Assembly (NCBI RefSeq): GCF_001307295.1
Contig: NZ_CP012701.1
Location: 1 to 64,000, forward strand
DNA from: Sphingopyxis macrogoltabida
GTDB taxonomy: Bacteria; Pseudomonadota; Alphaproteobacteria; Sphingomonadales; Sphingomonadaceae
Direction of reading: 5' to 3'
Length of the DNA: 64,000 nt
The translations under genes and the position numbers were made by a program. Shown here one piece after another: positions 62,196 to 64,000 of this stretch; the stretch's first letter is position 1; every line of letters begins with the position of its first letter. Under the pieces are notes generated by a model. That model did no database searches. It was not told the DNA's origin and worked only from the letters and a program-made list of their open reading frames with translations.

Positions 62196-63605
62196 CTACT
62201 CAGCAATCACGAAAGTCTTGGGTTCAGTATAGGCCATCAGCCCATCGATCCCATTCTCAACCCCGATGCCTGATTGCTTGCGCCCACCGAAGGCCGCAAA
62301 AGGTGACAACGCCAATCCTTCGTTGATCCATACGTTGCCGGTCTCCATTCTTTCGGCCACGTGCAGCGCCGCGTCCATGTTCTTCGACCAGACTGTGCCT
62401 GCCAAGCCCATTTCAGACGCATTGGCTCGTTCAATCGCTTCCTCGACCGTCGTATACTTCAAAAGCGGCAGGACGGGACCAAACTGCTCTTCTTGAACAA
62501 TGCGACTATCTTCTGGCGGATTGTCGACCAGCGTTGCGGGCACGAACAGCCCCTTTCCGTCGGGAGCAGCACCCTGGATCAGGCGGTGACCATTGGCTTT
62601 GCAATCCTCCAACAGACCGTTCACACGATCAAATTGTGGCCGGTTCTGGATCGGACCGAGGGCGATACCCTGCTGGCTGCCGTCACCCATTGGCATCGCC
62701 TTGACAAGTTCGGCCAGGGCGTCGCGGAACTGGTCGTATATGGTTTCGTGCACATAGGCACGCTTCGTGGCGACGCAGACCTGACCGCTATTCGCGAAGG
62801 CCGACCAGAGCAGCCTTTGAGCAGTCTCTGCAATATCGACGTCGGGCAGCACGATCGCCGCGTCATTCCCACCTAGTTCGAGCGTTAAGCGCTTGAGTGT
62901 GGGCGAGGCGCTCTGCATCACACGCCGCCCGGTGGCAGTCGAACCCGTAAAGCTGACTTTGTCCACGCCGGGGTGAGCGGTCATCATTGGCCCAAGGGCA
63001 TCACCGCCCGTGATGATGTTAAGCACGCCGGCGGGCACAAGGTCGCGAACCAGTTCACCAATCCGAAGCACCGTCATTGGCGTGAATGGCGAGGGTTTGA
63101 GCACAAGCGTGTTGCCCGTCAGCAGCGCCGGAGCAATCTTCCAAATCGAAAGCACGACCGGAAAGTTCCACGTAGAAATGCCCGCTACCACCCCGATCGG
63201 CACATATCGGGTGATCTGCTTGCGCCCAGGGCCAGCCTCCATCTCGCGGTCCGGCAGGGTCAATGTCGCCGTAGCCTCGCACCACTGCACAGCAGCCATG
63301 ACTTCGAATTGAGCTTGCTCGCGAGGCTTGCCTTGTTCACGAGTGAGCATCGCCGCCAGCTCTGCGGCATTGGCCGCGATGGTCTCGCCGATTCGATTGA
63401 CGATCGCCGCGCGTTCAGCCCAGGGAGTGTTGCGCCACGCCGGAAAGGCGCCGCGGGCAGCGGTGATAGCCGCTTCAAGTTCTGCCGCACCGGCATCCGG
63501 AACTGAGCCAATGACCGTCCCAGTGGCGGGATTGATCACCTCGATAGAGCTTTGCGAATTGACCGCCTGACCGTTGATAGTCATGCTGAGATCGTCGTTA
63601 GTCAT
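62196..63605 (-). CDS. NAD(P)-dependent aldehyde dehydrogenase
   Basis: This complete 469-residue aldehyde dehydrogenase has the cofactor region GISTWNFPVVLSIWKIAPAL near residue 140, the general-base glutamate in LELGGNDAAIV near residue 243 and the nucleophilic cysteine in NSGQVCVATKRAYV near residue 276. It oxidises an aldehyde to the acid; the substrate is unknown. A GAAGGAACC ribosome-binding site precedes the ATG. It is unrelated in position and sequence to the fragment at 36470-36898. The gap 62083-62195 shows no gene. Confidence 0.92.
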   Translation of the reverse strand: MTNDDLSMTINGQAVNSQSSIEVINPATGTVIGSVPDAGAAELEAAITAARGAFPAWRNTPWAERAAIVNRIGETIAANAAELAAMLTREQGKPREQAQFEVMAAVQWCEATATLTLPDREMEAGPGRKQITRYVPIGVVAGISTWNFPVVLSIWKIAPALLTGNTLVLKPSPFTPMTVLRIGELVRDLVPAGVLNIITGGDALGPMMTAHPGVDKVSFTGSTATGRRVMQSASPTLKRLTLELGGNDAAIVLPDVDIAETAQRLLWSAFANSGQVCVATKRAYVHETIYDQFRDALAELVKAMPMGDGSQQGIALGPIQNRPQFDRVNGLLEDCKANGHRLIQGAAPDGKGLFVPATLVDNPPEDSRIVQEEQFGPVLPLLKYTTVEEAIERANASEMGLAGTVWSKNMDAALHVAERMETGNVWINEGLALSPFAAFGGRKQSGIGVENGIDGLMAYTEPKTFVIAE

Positions 63606-63618
63606 CGTCTGGGTTCCT

Positions 63619-63834
63619 TCACGCGGGGAGCTCTATGACCGGCCCAAGTTGATTGGTCCGCATTGATTGTTGGAGTTTAGTCATGCCCTTGGCCAGTGTT
63701 GGCCGCAGGCGGAGCCGAGCAAAGCTGAAGGGCGGCACTGCTTTACTCAATACCGAGCATGCGAGCTCGCACGAGGCGACGATAGCGGCTTTTCGACCTT
63801 CTGTGATCCACTGCCCGGTGGCCGCCTGCAGCAT
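63619..63834 (-). CDS. Possible small protein between operon genes
   Basis: This 71-residue frame starts with an ATG that overlaps the stop of the upstream gene (TGATG) and ends 13 bp before the aldehyde dehydrogenase. The coupling suggests translation, but no motif, signal peptide or membrane segment is recognised, so it may be a chance frame. Confidence 0.3.
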   Translation of the reverse strand: MLQAATGQWITEGRKAAIVASCELACSVLSKAVPPFSFARLRLRPTLAKGMTKLQQSMRTNQLGPVIELPA

Positions 63835-64000
63835 CAGTCAGGCCCCCGTCTCAGAGTTGTCTCAACGACTGCGCGCACCTGGCGCGGGCGGTAGATCGCC
63901 GTGTGCGCACCGGACATCAGCACGCGTCCATCATGCGCGACGCGCACGTCCAGTACAGTGAAGAGGTGACCGTTGGTCTCGAAATGGCGCGTCACACGCG
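63834..64000 (-). CDS. C-terminal end of an unidentified gene (runs off the window)
   Basis: The last 54 codons read VTRHFETNGHLFTVLDVRVA, then DGRVLMSGAHTAIYRPRQ, and end RRGPD. The pattern of short strands resembles hotdog-fold MaoC/thioesterase-type enzymes, but this is tentative. It lies upstream of the aldehyde dehydrogenase on the same strand and may share its operon. Confidence 0.5.
   Translation of the reverse strand, partial: RVTRHFETNGHLFTVLDVRVAHDGRVLMSGAHTAIYRPRQVRAVVETTLRRGPD

Overview
The window looks like part of a large, mosaic resistance plasmid from a sphingomonad-type alphaproteobacterium. The evidence is high-GC coding sequence, an iteron-controlled RepA followed by ParA and ParB with palindromic parS-like sites, a TonB-dependent receptor, sphingomonad-like metal efflux operons, and many insertion sequences. 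No rRNA, tRNA or chromosomal core gene was recognised.

Layout. (1) 1-4010: replication and partition module (iterons, repA, parA, parB). (2) 4011-14141: a Tn402/Tn7-like transposition module (tniA, tniB, tniQ) followed by two tyrosine recombinases, a winged-helix protein and two unknown genes; a truncated relative of the winged-helix protein lies just before tniA. (3) 14349-19122: an ietA-ietS ATPase/subtilase pair, known as a plasmid stability and phage defence system, plus two unknown genes. (4) 19119-22578: plasmid housekeeping (toprim primase, lytic transglycosylase, small membrane protein, RepC-like initiator cut short at its 5' end). (5) 22648-41505: two inverted copies of one IS3-family element bracketing about 16 kb of metal genes: two CDF transporters, a Czc-type RND system, an IS1380-family insertion beside a foreign TonB receptor and a broken aldehyde dehydrogenase, then a mer-like cluster (merT, GDCCVxC protein, CDF, SRPBCC-DUF3703 fusion) facing two merR genes. 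(6) 41506-56671: a copper island (acetyltransferase, broken copD, four-helix copper-storage protein, cueR, copA, copZ-like protein, epimerase fusion), invaded by IS630, by a Tn3-family unit that splits cueR, and by an IS256 element inside the Tn3 transposase. (7) 56624-59238: an IS21 element. (8) 59207-64000: truncated kinase and ornithine cyclodeaminase-like genes, an oxidase fragment, a complete aldehyde dehydrogenase and the end of another gene.

How it works together. RepA with its iterons and ParABS should maintain the replicon, and IetAS may stabilise it. The Czc, Mer and Cop clusters handle Zn/Cd/Co, Hg and Cu. Four or five promoters carry the 19-bp spacer and dyad of MerR-family control, but the adjacent cueR is split by a transposon. 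Almost every IS boundary coincides with a truncated gene, so much of the window was assembled by IS-driven deletion and joining. The clearest reconstructions are cueR (131 aa after removal of a 6.07-kb insertion flanked by GGAATC) and the Tn3 transposase (1004 aa after removal of an IS256 element flanked by 8-bp repeats).
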